Assembly (NCBI GenBank): GCA_016709875.1
Contig: JADJLZ010000007.1
Coordinates: forward strand, 299,676-363,675
Source of the DNA: Planctomycetota bacterium
Lineage (GTDB): Bacteria; Planctomycetota; UBA1135; GCA-002686595
Reading direction: 5' to 3'
Length of the DNA: 64,000 bases
A program made the position numbers and the translations under genes. Each line of letters begins with the position of its first letter. Positions within the stretch are counted from its first letter, which is position 1. Positions 8,869 through 17,709 of the stretch are shown here, in pieces. The notes under the pieces were generated by a model, which worked only from the letters and a program-made list of their open reading frames with translations, did no database searches and had not been told where the DNA came from.

Positions 8869-9258
8869 TCACTTCAGTGCGCGCTGCACCACCGCCGTGT
8901 CCGTGTGCTGCACGAAGGTCTGCACCTTGTCGCCTTTGAACTTCCAGACGTGCACGTACGGCACGCGCATGCTCTTGCCGCTGGCCTTGTACTTGCCGCT
9001 GTAGGTTCCGAGCGCGACGACGGTGTCGCCCTCCGCGACGAGTTGCTGCGGGACGGCCGCGAAGCCCTCCCACTCGCTGCCGAGCTTCATGAAGACGTTC
9101 TCGAGCACGGCCTGGGGTCCCGAATAGGTGCCGCCGTAGGGAAAGCCTTCGGCCTCGGTCCAACTCACGTCGGGTGCGAGGACGCCGAGCACGTTCGGCA
9201 CGTCGCCGCGGGCGAAGGCTTCGTAGAGGCCGCGGACGGTTGCACTGTGGTTGCTCAT
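8869..9258 (-). CDS. SnoaL/NTF2-like protein
   Basis: A 129-residue small alpha+beta-barrel protein of the NTF2/SnoaL-like superfamily. Recognisable features are the N-terminal helix SATVRGLYEAFARGDVPNVL, the strand VLAPDVSWTEAEGFPYGGTY, the central strands VVALGTYSGKYKASGK, and the final VHVWKFKGDKVQTFVQHTDTA. Members bind small hydrophobic ligands, and some are isomerases or hydrolases; the substrate cannot be predicted. The ATG at 9258 is preferred over a TTG at 9267. It sits immediately upstream of the HEAT-like gene in an apparent two-gene operon. Confidence 0.82.
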   Translation of the reverse strand: MSNHSATVRGLYEAFARGDVPNVLGVLAPDVSWTEAEGFPYGGTYSGPQAVLENVFMKLGSEWEGFAAVPQQLVAEGDTVVALGTYSGKYKASGKSMRVPYVHVWKFKGDKVQTFVQHTDTAVVQRALK

Positions 9259-9313
9259 GGAGCACAAGCCTAACCCGCCCCCAGCGCGAACGGGAGCCGA
9301 GCCGACCCCGTGC

Positions 9314-9673
9314 TCACGGGCGCACGACGCGCTTGAAGCTCAGGTCCACGATCATGCACTTGTCCGGCGAGAGTTCGAGCGCGACCTCGTAGCGCTCTCC
9401 ATCCGCGGGATTGAGCGCGAAGGCGATCGCGTTCACGGGGTGGTGGTAGCTCTGCAAATCGCCGAGCAGCGCGCACGCCTGCGCCGCGCGCATGCCCGGG
9501 TGGAGCTTCTCGATGACGGACCAGTCGACCTCAGGGTAGGCGGTCGAGGAGTAGGCCTCGGCGTGCCAGCCCGCGGACACGTGCCAGGGCTTCGTCACGA
9601 GGCGCGGCGCGGAGCGGCAGGCGCCGGCGAGCACGAGCAGGAGCGCAAGGAGTGTGGCGAGCGGCGGTTTCAT
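9314..9673 (-). CDS. Small putative lipoprotein, function unknown
   Basis: A 119-residue protein starting at 9673 behind a clear GGAGG ribosome-binding site. It has a short Lys/Pro N-terminus, a hydrophobic core (LATLLALLLVLAGAC) and a lipobox-like LAGAC, so it is probably exported and lipidated at Cys19. The mature part has VDWSVIEKLHPGMRAAQACAL, reminiscent of the short helix-strand modules seen in BamE/SmpA-like lipoproteins (a motif of the type L-x-x-G-M), and ends CMIVDLSFKRVVRP. The BamE-like resemblance is weak. It is divergent from ettA across 69 bases. Confidence 0.7.
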   Translation of the reverse strand: MKPPLATLLALLLVLAGACRSAPRLVTKPWHVSAGWHAEAYSSTAYPEVDWSVIEKLHPGMRAAQACALLGDLQSYHHPVNAIAFALNPADGERYEVALELSPDKCMIVDLSFKRVVRP

Positions 9674-9742
9674 GGGTCCTCCGTGCATGGGCGGGCGCGC
9701 CATTCCATGGCTGCGTCCGCTCGACTATCATCTCCGCCCCCC

Positions 9743-11440
9743 ATGGCGGACAAGATCATCTATCAGATCCAGGAACTCTCGAAGTACTACGGCCAGCGCC
9801 AGGTGCTGAAGGGTATCACGCTCTCGTTCCTCGAGGGCGCGAAGATCGGCATCATCGGCCCCAACGGCGCCGGGAAGTCGACGTTGCTGCGCATCCTCGC
9901 GGGCGAGGACAAGCAGTTCGAGGGCACGGCGAAGCCGATCAACGGGCTCTCGATCGGCTACCTCTCGCAGGAGCCGCCGCTCAACGAGTCGCTCGACGTG
10001 ATGGGCAACCTCAAGGAGGCCGTCGCGCCGCTCGTTGCGATCCACAAGCGCTACGACGAGGTCTCCGAGCTGCTCGGCACGGCCGAGGGCGCGCAAGCCG
10101 ACAAGCTCAACACCGAGTTCGAGCACTTGACCGAGGAGATGACGCACAAGGAGATCTGGGAGCTCGAATCGCGCCTCGAACAGGCCGCGGGCGCGCTCGG
10201 TCTGCCGCCGCCGGATGCGAACGTGACCAAGCTCTCGGGCGGCGAGCGCCGGCGCGTCGCGCTGTGCAAGCTGCTGCTCAACCACCCCGACCTCTTGCTG
10301 CTCGACGAACCGACCAACCACCTCGACACGGATGCGGTCGAGTGGCTCGAGCACCACCTGCAGGAGTACCAGGGCTCGGTGATCCTGATCACGCACGACC
10401 GCTACTTCCTCGACAACGTCGTGGGCTGGATGCTCGAGGTCGAGCGCGGGTTGGGCCGACCGTACAAGGGCAACTACTCGGCCTTCCTGGCGCAAAAGAG
10501 CATGGATCTGGCCAACAAGAAGGGCCAGAACGAGACGCGCGAGAAGCTCATCGAGCGCGAGCGCGAGTGGCTGGGCAAGTCGCCCAAGGCGCGCTCGACG
10601 CGCTCGAAGTCGCGTCTGGCGCGCTACAAGGAACTGCTCGAGCAGAAGGCCGACGAGGCGCTCGACTCGCTCGACCTGCGCATCCCGCCCGGCCCGCGCC
10701 TGGGTGACAAGGTGATCGTGCTCGACCACGTCACGAAGGGCTTCGGTGGGCGCACGCTGATCCAGGACCTTTCGCTCGAAGTGCCGCCCGGCGGCATCCT
10801 GGGCATCATCGGCGCGAACGGTCAGGGCAAGACGACGCTGCTCAAGATGATCACCGGGCGCGAGAAGCCCGACCAGGGCAAGGTCGACATCGGCGCGACG
10901 GTCAAGATGGTCTGGCTCGACCAGTCGCGCACCGTGCTCGACGACACGAAGACGGTCTACGACAACATCACCGAGGGCAACCCGCAGATCCCCTTCGGCA
11001 ACAAGATCCTCGACGGCCGCGCCTACGTCGCGCGCTTCAACTTCAAGGGCGAGGACCAGCAGAAGCTGCTCGGCGAGTGCTCGGGCGGGATGCGCAACCG
11101 CGTGCTGCTGGCGAAGATGCTGCGCGAGCCGGCCAACGTGATCCTGCTCGACGAACCGACCAACGACCTGGACCTCGAGACGCTGCGCGTGCTCGAGGAG
11201 GCGATCCAGGAGTACACCGGCTCGGCGATCGTCGTGACGCACGATCGCTACTTCCTGAACCGCGTGGCGACGCACATCCTCTCCTTCGAGGGCGAGGTCG
11301 ACCCGGGCAAGGGGCCGGAAGTGGTCTTCTTCCCGGGCGACTACGAGTCCTACCACGAGTTCCGCGAGAAGGATCGCGCCGCACGCGGCCTCGGATCGAA
11401 GTCGCGCGCCGGGAAGTACCGCCAGCTGCTGCGCGACTGA
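9743..11440 (+). CDS. ettA: Energy-dependent translational throttle protein EttA (ABC-F family)
   Basis: A 565-residue ABC-F protein with two fused nucleotide-binding domains and no membrane segment. Domain 1 has GPNGAGKSTL, the signature KLSGGERRRVALCKLL and LLLLDEPTNHLDTDAVEWLE. The interdomain linker, rich in K/R/E (KSPKARSTRSKSRLARYKEL), follows. Domain 2 has GANGQGKTTLL and VILLDEPTNDLDLETLRVLE. The EttA-type linker and length support this subfamily, which binds the ribosomal E site and gates the first peptide bond according to ATP/ADP. The second signature is CSGGMRNRV rather than LSGGERNRV, an unusual change. The next gene begins one base after its stop. Confidence 0.93.
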   Translation: MADKIIYQIQELSKYYGQRQVLKGITLSFLEGAKIGIIGPNGAGKSTLLRILAGEDKQFEGTAKPINGLSIGYLSQEPPLNESLDVMGNLKEAVAPLVAIHKRYDEVSELLGTAEGAQADKLNTEFEHLTEEMTHKEIWELESRLEQAAGALGLPPPDANVTKLSGGERRRVALCKLLLNHPDLLLLDEPTNHLDTDAVEWLEHHLQEYQGSVILITHDRYFLDNVVGWMLEVERGLGRPYKGNYSAFLAQKSMDLANKKGQNETREKLIEREREWLGKSPKARSTRSKSRLARYKELLEQKADEALDSLDLRIPPGPRLGDKVIVLDHVTKGFGGRTLIQDLSLEVPPGGILGIIGANGQGKTTLLKMITGREKPDQGKVDIGATVKMVWLDQSRTVLDDTKTVYDNITEGNPQIPFGNKILDGRAYVARFNFKGEDQQKLLGECSGGMRNRVLLAKMLREPANVILLDEPTNDLDLETLRVLEEAIQEYTGSAIVVTHDRYFLNRVATHILSFEGEVDPGKGPEVVFFPGDYESYHEFREKDRAARGLGSKSRAGKYRQLLRD

Positions 11441-11441
11441 A

Positions 11442-12020
11442 ATGGCCCGGCTGCGACAGGCCGAACTGCCGCGCGATCGCGATCTCGCGCTCGCGCGAAC
11501 GATCCTCGAGCGCTACGCGCCGAAGGACAGCGAGCAGCGCAAGACGCGCGACGCGATGCTCTCGTTCGTCGAGCTGCATCCGCGCGACGCGCACCTGCGC
11601 ACGTGCGTCGAGGGACACCTGACGGCGTCGGCGCTCGTGATCGATCGTTCGCGCGGCAAGGCGCTGCTCACCTTCCACAAGAAGTTGAACCGCTGGCTGC
11701 AGCTCGGCGGACACTGCGACGGCGACGCGAACCTCGCGGGCGTCGCGCTGCGCGAGTGCTGGGAGGAGAGCGGCATCGACGGGCTCCAGATCGATCCCGA
11801 ACCCATCGACCTCGACATCCACCTGATCCCCGCGCGCAAGGACGAGCCCGCGCACCTGCACCTGGACACGCGCTTCCACGTCTACGCGCCCGCGCGCGCG
11901 CGCGAGACGCTCAGCGAGGAGTCGCACTCGCTCGCCTGGTTCGACGAAGCCGGCCTGCGCGCGATCGACACCGACGCCAGCGTGCGCCGACTCTTCACGC
12001 TCGCCTTCGGCCCCGCGTGA
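11442..12020 (+). CDS. Nudix hydrolase
   Basis: A 192-residue Nudix-fold protein. The Nudix box appears as GGHCDGDANLAGVAL followed by RECWEESGI, so the catalytic RExxEES-G core is present while the first conserved Glu of the box (Gx5E) is Ala. This pattern is common in a Nudix subgroup starting LQLGGHCD. Nudix enzymes cleave nucleoside diphosphates linked to another moiety; the substrate is unknown. The ATG at 11442 lies one base after the ettA stop, so the two are coupled. The TGA stop at 12018-12020 lies inside the AAAAAACCAG hairpin repeat. Confidence 0.88.
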   Translation: MARLRQAELPRDRDLALARTILERYAPKDSEQRKTRDAMLSFVELHPRDAHLRTCVEGHLTASALVIDRSRGKALLTFHKKLNRWLQLGGHCDGDANLAGVALRECWEESGIDGLQIDPEPIDLDIHLIPARKDEPAHLHLDTRFHVYAPARARETLSEESHSLAWFDEAGLRAIDTDASVRRLFTLAFGPA

Positions 12021-12047
12021 AAAAACCAGCCCGCCTGGTTTTTTGAC
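12017..12047. repeat. Hairpin repeat copy 1 (AAAAAACCAG-N5-CTGGTTTTTT), overlaps a stop codon
   Basis: A 25-base palindrome (12020-12044) flanked by GT(G/C) and (G/C)AC, with loop CCCGC. The TGA of the Nudix gene is formed by the first bases of the element. In RNA the A-tract, short GC stem and U-tract resemble a bidirectional intrinsic terminator. It pairs with an inverted copy at 12140. Confidence 0.9.
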
Positions 12048-12139
12048 ACCTCCAGGAAGCAGCCCGCCGGCGAGCTCGGGGTCGGGCGTGTGGGACTCGA
12101 GAGCGGGCGGCCACTCGTGGGGGCCATCGCAGGAGGACC

Positions 12140-12170
12140 GTCAAAAAACCAGGCGGGCTGGTTTTTTCAC
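12140..12170. repeat. Hairpin repeat copy 2, inverted relative to copy 1
   Basis: This copy has the same 31-base unit with loop GCGGG, in opposite orientation to copy 1, 92 bases away. Its terminal (G/C)AC trinucleotide forms the TGA of the minus-strand gene 12167-12605, so each of the two convergent genes ends inside its own copy. Confidence 0.9.
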
Positions 12171-12605
12171 ACCCAGCGTCCGGGCTCCGCCTGGTTGGCG
12201 ATCTCGATCAGGGCGAGGTCGGCGATCGACTCGCGCGCGCCGCTCGAGCCAGGGACGACGAGTTGGAAGTTCCCAGGCTCGTACACGACCCAGGCGAGCG
12301 GCTCGATCTCGTTCAGCCAGAACGAGAGCAGCTTGGTGCCGTCGCGACTCGCGGCGTTGAAAAACAGCGGTCCGCTCTTGGGCGCGCACTGCTGCAGCAG
12401 GCCCGCGACGCGCACGGCGCGGCCGTGGAAGCCCTCCTTGAAGCTCCGAGACGTCCGCAGTCTGAAAATCCACGTCGATCGCAGCCAGCTCCGCGTGCCC
12501 GAATTCGCGCTGGCCTCCCTCGAGCTCGCCGAAGACGAGCAGCTTTCCCGCGGGAACTTTCTGGAGCTTGTTCTGGAACGATCGGAAGCGGTTGCGCAGG
12601 AGCAT
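12167..12605 (-). CDS. Hypothetical protein, frameshifted
   Basis: Two frames together encode about 145 residues. Residues from MLLRNRFRSFQNKLQKVPAG through FQTADVS lie in one frame (12605 to about 12446). The continuation SFKEGFHGRAVRVAGLLQQ through SIADLALIEIANQAEPGRWV lies in another, down to 12167. One extra G in the GG at about 12445-12446 explains the break. I do not recognise the family. There is no signal peptide or membrane span, and two Trp residues occur near FWLNEIEPLAWVVYEPG. The stop codon lies in hairpin repeat copy 2. It may be a pseudogene or carry a one-base sequence error. Confidence 0.6.
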
Positions 12606-12643
12606 GGGCTCCACCGTAGACCACGCGCGCTCCGCGACGTCGG

Positions 12644-13099
12644 CTAGATCGGCTTCTTCTTGGCGTGCAGCGCGCGGTGCGCCTCGTCGTCGGCCGGGCG
12701 CGTATCGCGGCCGCGGGTGGCGGCGAGCTCGACGCGCGCGAGCGACTTGACGTGCACGCACTCGTCCTCGTGTCCGGGGACGAGGAATCGGAACGGGCCG
12801 CCCTTGTGCGCGGGCAGCGCTTCGCCGCCCAGTTCGTAGACGACCAGCGCGCCGCGCGGCAGCTCCTGGATCGGCAGGCTGACGCGGAACCCAGGATCGG
12901 AGGACTCGAGGTTGACGAAGGCGGCCGGGCCCGTGTCCCCGAGCAGCGCCGCGAGCCAGACCGCGCGTCCAGCCTTGCCCGGGACGAGCATGCCCGCGTC
13001 GGCCACCTGCGCGGAGGAGGGCAGCGCGCGCAGTTCAGCGCGCGTCCAGGCCTTGCGCGCGCAGGCCGTGGCGATCTCGAGGGAGGGCTCGGAACTCAT
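12644..13099 (-). CDS. Small molybdopterin-binding-domain (sulfite-oxidase-like) protein
   Basis: A 151-residue protein resembling the central part of the oxidoreductase molybdopterin-binding domain. It has a WTRAELRALPSSAQVAD segment, then ALVVYELGGEALPAHKGGPF and RFLVPGHEDECVHVKSLARV, the family pattern in which a Gly-rich turn precedes R-x-x-V-P-G and a conserved V-K. It is shorter than typical sulfite oxidase-family enzymes, and I cannot identify the Mo-ligating Cys with confidence. The start at 13099 (MSSEPSLEI) is the best-placed ATG; the open frame continues upstream without family character. It is predicted cytoplasmic. Activity is uncertain. Confidence 0.68.
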   Translation of the reverse strand: MSSEPSLEIATACARKAWTRAELRALPSSAQVADAGMLVPGKAGRAVWLAALLGDTGPAAFVNLESSDPGFRVSLPIQELPRGALVVYELGGEALPAHKGGPFRFLVPGHEDECVHVKSLARVELAATRGRDTRPADDEAHRALHAKKKPI

Positions 13100-13219
13100 G
13101 TTCGGAACGTTATCGTAGACGCACCCCCGATGGTCAAACACTCCCGCTCGGCGCGCCTGCGCCAGCACAAGCCAGGCATCTCTCCGGCCGGGATCTTCGG
13201 CCGTGAATCCGCTCCTCCG

Positions 13220-13747
13220 ATGAAAGTCATGCGCTTTGCGCTCTTCGCGGTCTTTGCGCTGTTCGCGGCGGTCTTCGGCTACGCCTACTTCAAGGACTCG
13301 ACCTGGCGCGCCGAGGGCGTGATGGTGATCGAGGCCGCGCCGGAGAAGGTGCTCCCGCACGTGGAAGCCCCCAAGCGCTGGCTGGAGTGGATGCCCTGGT
13401 GCGACCCGACAGCCGACGGGTTCCAGGCGAGCTACGAAGGCCCGGAATCGGGACCGGGGGCGAGGATGAAGTGGAGCTCGACCGAGAAGCACGGCGAACT
13501 CACGATCCTCTCCGTCAGCCCCGCGGAGGGCGTCGCCTACGAACTCGAGTTGGACGGCTCGCCCGGCCGCGGCGTGGTGCGGCTCGAGCCCTATGGAACC
13601 CAGACCCGCGTGCACTGGCTCTACACCGGCGACCTGGAGGGCAACCTGTTCGCGCGCTACTTCATCGGGTTCATGCAGAAGGGGCTGATGCCGACGCTGC
13701 AGAAGGGCCTCGCGAACCTGCGCGAGGGCGTGCGCAAGGACGGCTGA
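13220..13747 (+). CDS. Membrane-anchored SRPBCC (polyketide cyclase/START-like) family protein
   Basis: A 175-residue protein with an N-terminal hydrophobic anchor (MKVMRFALFAVFALFAAVFG) and a SRPBCC-like domain. Its hallmark strands are VMVIEAAPEKVLPHVEAPKR, WLEWMPWCDPTADGFQASYE and a helix near the end (FMQKGLMPTLQKGLANLREG). These helix-grip domains bind lipids or other hydrophobic molecules. An ATG at 13130 in the same frame would add 30 residues; the start at 13220 is preferred because it puts the hydrophobic segment at the N-terminus. No ligand or partner can be inferred. It precedes tig but is separated by 155 bases. Confidence 0.78.
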   Translation: MKVMRFALFAVFALFAAVFGYAYFKDSTWRAEGVMVIEAAPEKVLPHVEAPKRWLEWMPWCDPTADGFQASYEGPESGPGARMKWSSTEKHGELTILSVSPAEGVAYELELDGSPGRGVVRLEPYGTQTRVHWLYTGDLEGNLFARYFIGFMQKGLMPTLQKGLANLREGVRKDG

Positions 13748-13902
13748 GCCCTGCGGTGGACGCGCCCGTGCGGACCCGGTAGATTCCTTCGCTCCCTTTT
13801 CCTGGCCGAGGCCACGCCCCGCGCGGGCCAGACCTCCGCCGCACACCCCTCCCTCCTGCTGGAGAAAGGCCCGCCGGCGCGTCCGGCGCCGGACAACCTG
13901 CC

Positions 13903-15189
13903 GTGCAAGTCACCGTCGAAAAGACCGGCCCCTGCCAGGCGCAAGTGCGCTTCACCGTCCCCGGATCCGAGTTCCACGGCGCCGTCCAGCGCGCCGTCGC
14001 GCAGGCGGGCAAGACGATGAACCTGAAGGGCTTCCGCCCCGGGCACATCCCGCCGCAGATCGTCGAGAAGCAGTTCGGCAAGCAGATCCGCAACGACGCC
14101 ATGCAGCACTTCGTGCAGCAGGCGATGGACCAGGCGATCAAGGAGAACGACCTCAAGGTGGTCGGCTTCCAGCGCCTCAACCTGGACCAGATCACCGTGC
14201 TCGAGGGCACCGACTTCAGCCAGCAGCTCGAGGTCAGCCTGCGCCCGGAGATCGCGCTCGGCACGTACAAGGGCCTCGCGCTCGAGAGCGAGCTCGAACC
14301 CGTCATGCCGCGCGAGGTCGACGACGCCATCGCCAACCTCAAGCTGCAGCGCTCTCAGCCCGAGCCCGCCGGCGACGCGGGCCTGCCCGGTGACGGCATG
14401 GCGCTCGCGAAGGTCGAGTGGCTCGTCGGCGAAGAGAGCGTCTTCTCGCGCGACGGCATCCGCCTCTCGCCGCGCACGCCGCCGCCCGGCGTCGAGGCCG
14501 AGGTGTTCGAAAAGGCGCTCAGCGGCGCAAAGGACGGCGAGATGCGCGAGTGCGCGATCGTCTTCCCGGCCGAGTTCGAGCGCGAGGATCTGCGCGGCAA
14601 GAGCGGCACCTGCCGCGTCACGGTCGCTCAGGCCTACCGCATGATCCCGCCCAGCGACGAAGAGATCCGCACGCTCGTCGGCGCCGCCGACGAAGCCGAG
14701 CTGAAGAAGATCGTCAAGGAGAAGATCGGCGAGGCCAAGCTCGAACGCGAGCAGCAGCGCCAGGAGGCCCTGCTGGTCGATCAGCTGATCGAGAAGCACA
14801 CGTTCGAGCTGCCGCAGATGATGGTCGACGAGCAGACGCAGGCGCGCCTCTCGCAGCTCGGCCAGCAGATGGCCCAGCAGCAGATCCCCACGGACAAGAT
14901 CAAGGAGCACCTCGAAACCCAGCGCGAGGCTGCCGCCGAGGCCGCCAAGAAGGGCTGCCGGGCGCTGTTCCTGATGCAGGCCGTGGCCGAGGCCGAGAAG
15001 CTCCTGGTGACCCAGGACGACATGCGCAGCGAGGTCCAGACCATCGCCGCCCGCAACAATGCCAAGCCCGAAGAGGTGGTCGAGTACTACCAGAAGAACG
15101 GACTTTTCGACCAGATGGCCATCGAATTGCTGGAACGCAAGGTCCGGCGCTTCCTGCGCGAGAACGCCGCGGTCAAGGAACCCTCCTGA
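13903..15189 (+). CDS. tig: Trigger factor (ribosome-associated chaperone)
   Basis: A 428-residue trigger factor, read from GTG at 13903. The N-terminal ribosome-binding loop GFRPGHIP (about residues 44-51) and the KQIRNDAMQHFVQQAMDQAI helix are typical. A divergent PPIase-like middle (about 150-240) and a helical C-terminal arm (LFLMQAVAEAEKLLVTQDDM, then NNAKPEEVVEYYQKN) follow. It binds nascent chains at the ribosomal exit tunnel. clpP and clpX follow closely, the common tig-clpP-clpX order, linking folding with degradation. The upstream 155 bases contain a GC-rich hairpin around 13870-13895 but no clear promoter. Confidence 0.95.
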   Translation: MQVTVEKTGPCQAQVRFTVPGSEFHGAVQRAVAQAGKTMNLKGFRPGHIPPQIVEKQFGKQIRNDAMQHFVQQAMDQAIKENDLKVVGFQRLNLDQITVLEGTDFSQQLEVSLRPEIALGTYKGLALESELEPVMPREVDDAIANLKLQRSQPEPAGDAGLPGDGMALAKVEWLVGEESVFSRDGIRLSPRTPPPGVEAEVFEKALSGAKDGEMRECAIVFPAEFEREDLRGKSGTCRVTVAQAYRMIPPSDEEIRTLVGAADEAELKKIVKEKIGEAKLEREQQRQEALLVDQLIEKHTFELPQMMVDEQTQARLSQLGQQMAQQQIPTDKIKEHLETQREAAAEAAKKGCRALFLMQAVAEAEKLLVTQDDMRSEVQTIAARNNAKPEEVVEYYQKNGLFDQMAIELLERKVRRFLRENAAVKEPS

Positions 15190-15277
15190 ACTGCCGATGG
15201 AAGGCTGTCAGGCCCCTCGAAACCTGCCCGGATTCATCCCATTGCAGATCCCTCCTTTCGGCCACCCCACCCAGAGC

Positions 15278-15913
15278 ATGAACGTGTCGGACTACATCAT
15301 CCCCTACGTGATCGAGCGCACCGGGCGCGGCGAGCGGACCTACGACATCTACTCGCGCCTGCTCGAGGACCGCATCGTCTTCATCGGCACCGCGATCGAT
15401 GACCACGTCGCGAACTCGGTCATGGCGCAGCTCTTGTTCCTCGACAAGACCGGCCGCAGCCAGGACATCAAGATGTACATCAACTCGCCGGGCGGCTCCG
15501 TCACGGCGGGCTTGGCGATCTACGACACGATGCAGCTGATCGAGCCGCAGATCCAGACCTACTGCCTGGGCCAGGCGGCCTCGATGGGCGCTGTGCTGCT
15601 CGCGGGCGGGGCGAAGGGCAAGCGCTTCGCGCTGCCGCACTCGCGCATCATGATCCACCAGCCCTGGGGCGGCGCGCAGGGCACCGCGATGGACATGGAG
15701 ATCCAGGTCAAGGAGATCCTGAAGATGAAGGCCGCGCTCGAGGAGCTGCTCGCCTTCCACACCGGCCGCACCTCCAAGGAGCTCAGCAAGGCCTGCGAGC
15801 GCGACAACTTCATGTCGCCCAAGGAAGCGGCCGACTTCGGCCTGATCGACCAGATCGTGTCCAAGGAGACCCCGCCTGGGGATTCCGTGGGCAAGGAATC
15901 CGAGGCCAAGTAG
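15278..15913 (+). CDS. clpP: ATP-dependent Clp protease proteolytic subunit ClpP
   Basis: A serine protease subunit of 211 residues from the ATG at 15278, where NVSDYIIPYVIERTGRGERT matches the mature N-terminus of the family; an ATG at 15197 in the same frame would add 27 residues. The catalytic Ser lies in GQAASMGAVLL, the His in SRIMIHQPWGGAQG and the Asp in ACERDNFMSPKEAADFG. The protein would form a tetradecameric chamber fed by ClpX, encoded 12 bases downstream. The C-terminus ends KESEAK. Confidence 0.96.
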   Translation: MNVSDYIIPYVIERTGRGERTYDIYSRLLEDRIVFIGTAIDDHVANSVMAQLLFLDKTGRSQDIKMYINSPGGSVTAGLAIYDTMQLIEPQIQTYCLGQAASMGAVLLAGGAKGKRFALPHSRIMIHQPWGGAQGTAMDMEIQVKEILKMKAALEELLAFHTGRTSKELSKACERDNFMSPKEAADFGLIDQIVSKETPPGDSVGKESEAK

Positions 15914-15925
15914 GATCGGGAGAGC

Positions 15926-17380
<1,455 letters not shown>

Positions 17381-17447
17381 CAGGCGCGCGCCGATCACCG
17401 CGGTCGTGCCTGGCCCACCGCTGTCGTACACCGATCATCGCGGTCGT

Positions 17448-17704
17448 GCGTTCGGTGCCTGGCTCCGTTTTACCGCCGCCCTTCTCCGCGGCTCTGCCCT
17501 GTCCCGCTCATCGGCGGTGAAACGGTGCCTGGCTCCGTACGCTCGACCGGCTGCGGACAAACCACGCCGGCCCTTCGCGAGAAAAGCTCACGTCTGGACG
17601 GCAGGGCGAGCGTACGGAGCCAGGCACCCTTTCACCGCCGGAGAGCGACACAGGGCGAAGAGCCGAGCAAGGGCGGCGGTGAAACGGAGCCAGGCACCGA
17701 ACGC
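17448..17704. repeat. 257-bp imperfect palindromic element with four GGTGCCTGGCTCCG motifs
   Basis: It fills most of the 329-base gap between the convergent clpX and 17710-21342 genes. GGTGCCTGGCTCCG occurs at 17454-17467 and 17524-17537, and as its reverse complement at 17615-17628 and 17685-17698. The flanking GCGGTGAAA / TTTCACCGC blocks are also mirrored, so the whole unit folds on a centre near 17576. Just upstream, a 19-base direct repeat with one mismatch occurs at 17391 and 17431. This looks like a REP/BIME-type element; no transposase is nearby. Confidence 0.9.
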
Positions 17705-17709
17705 GCGCC

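Noticed and set aside
9728..11356. A 542-codon open frame antisense to ettA
   Set aside because: The composition is that of a shadow frame; EttA motifs on the other strand are decisive.
15197..15277. Extended ClpP start at 15197
   Set aside because: It adds 27 residues without family similarity; NVSDYIIPYVIE at 15278 matches the normal ClpP N-terminus.
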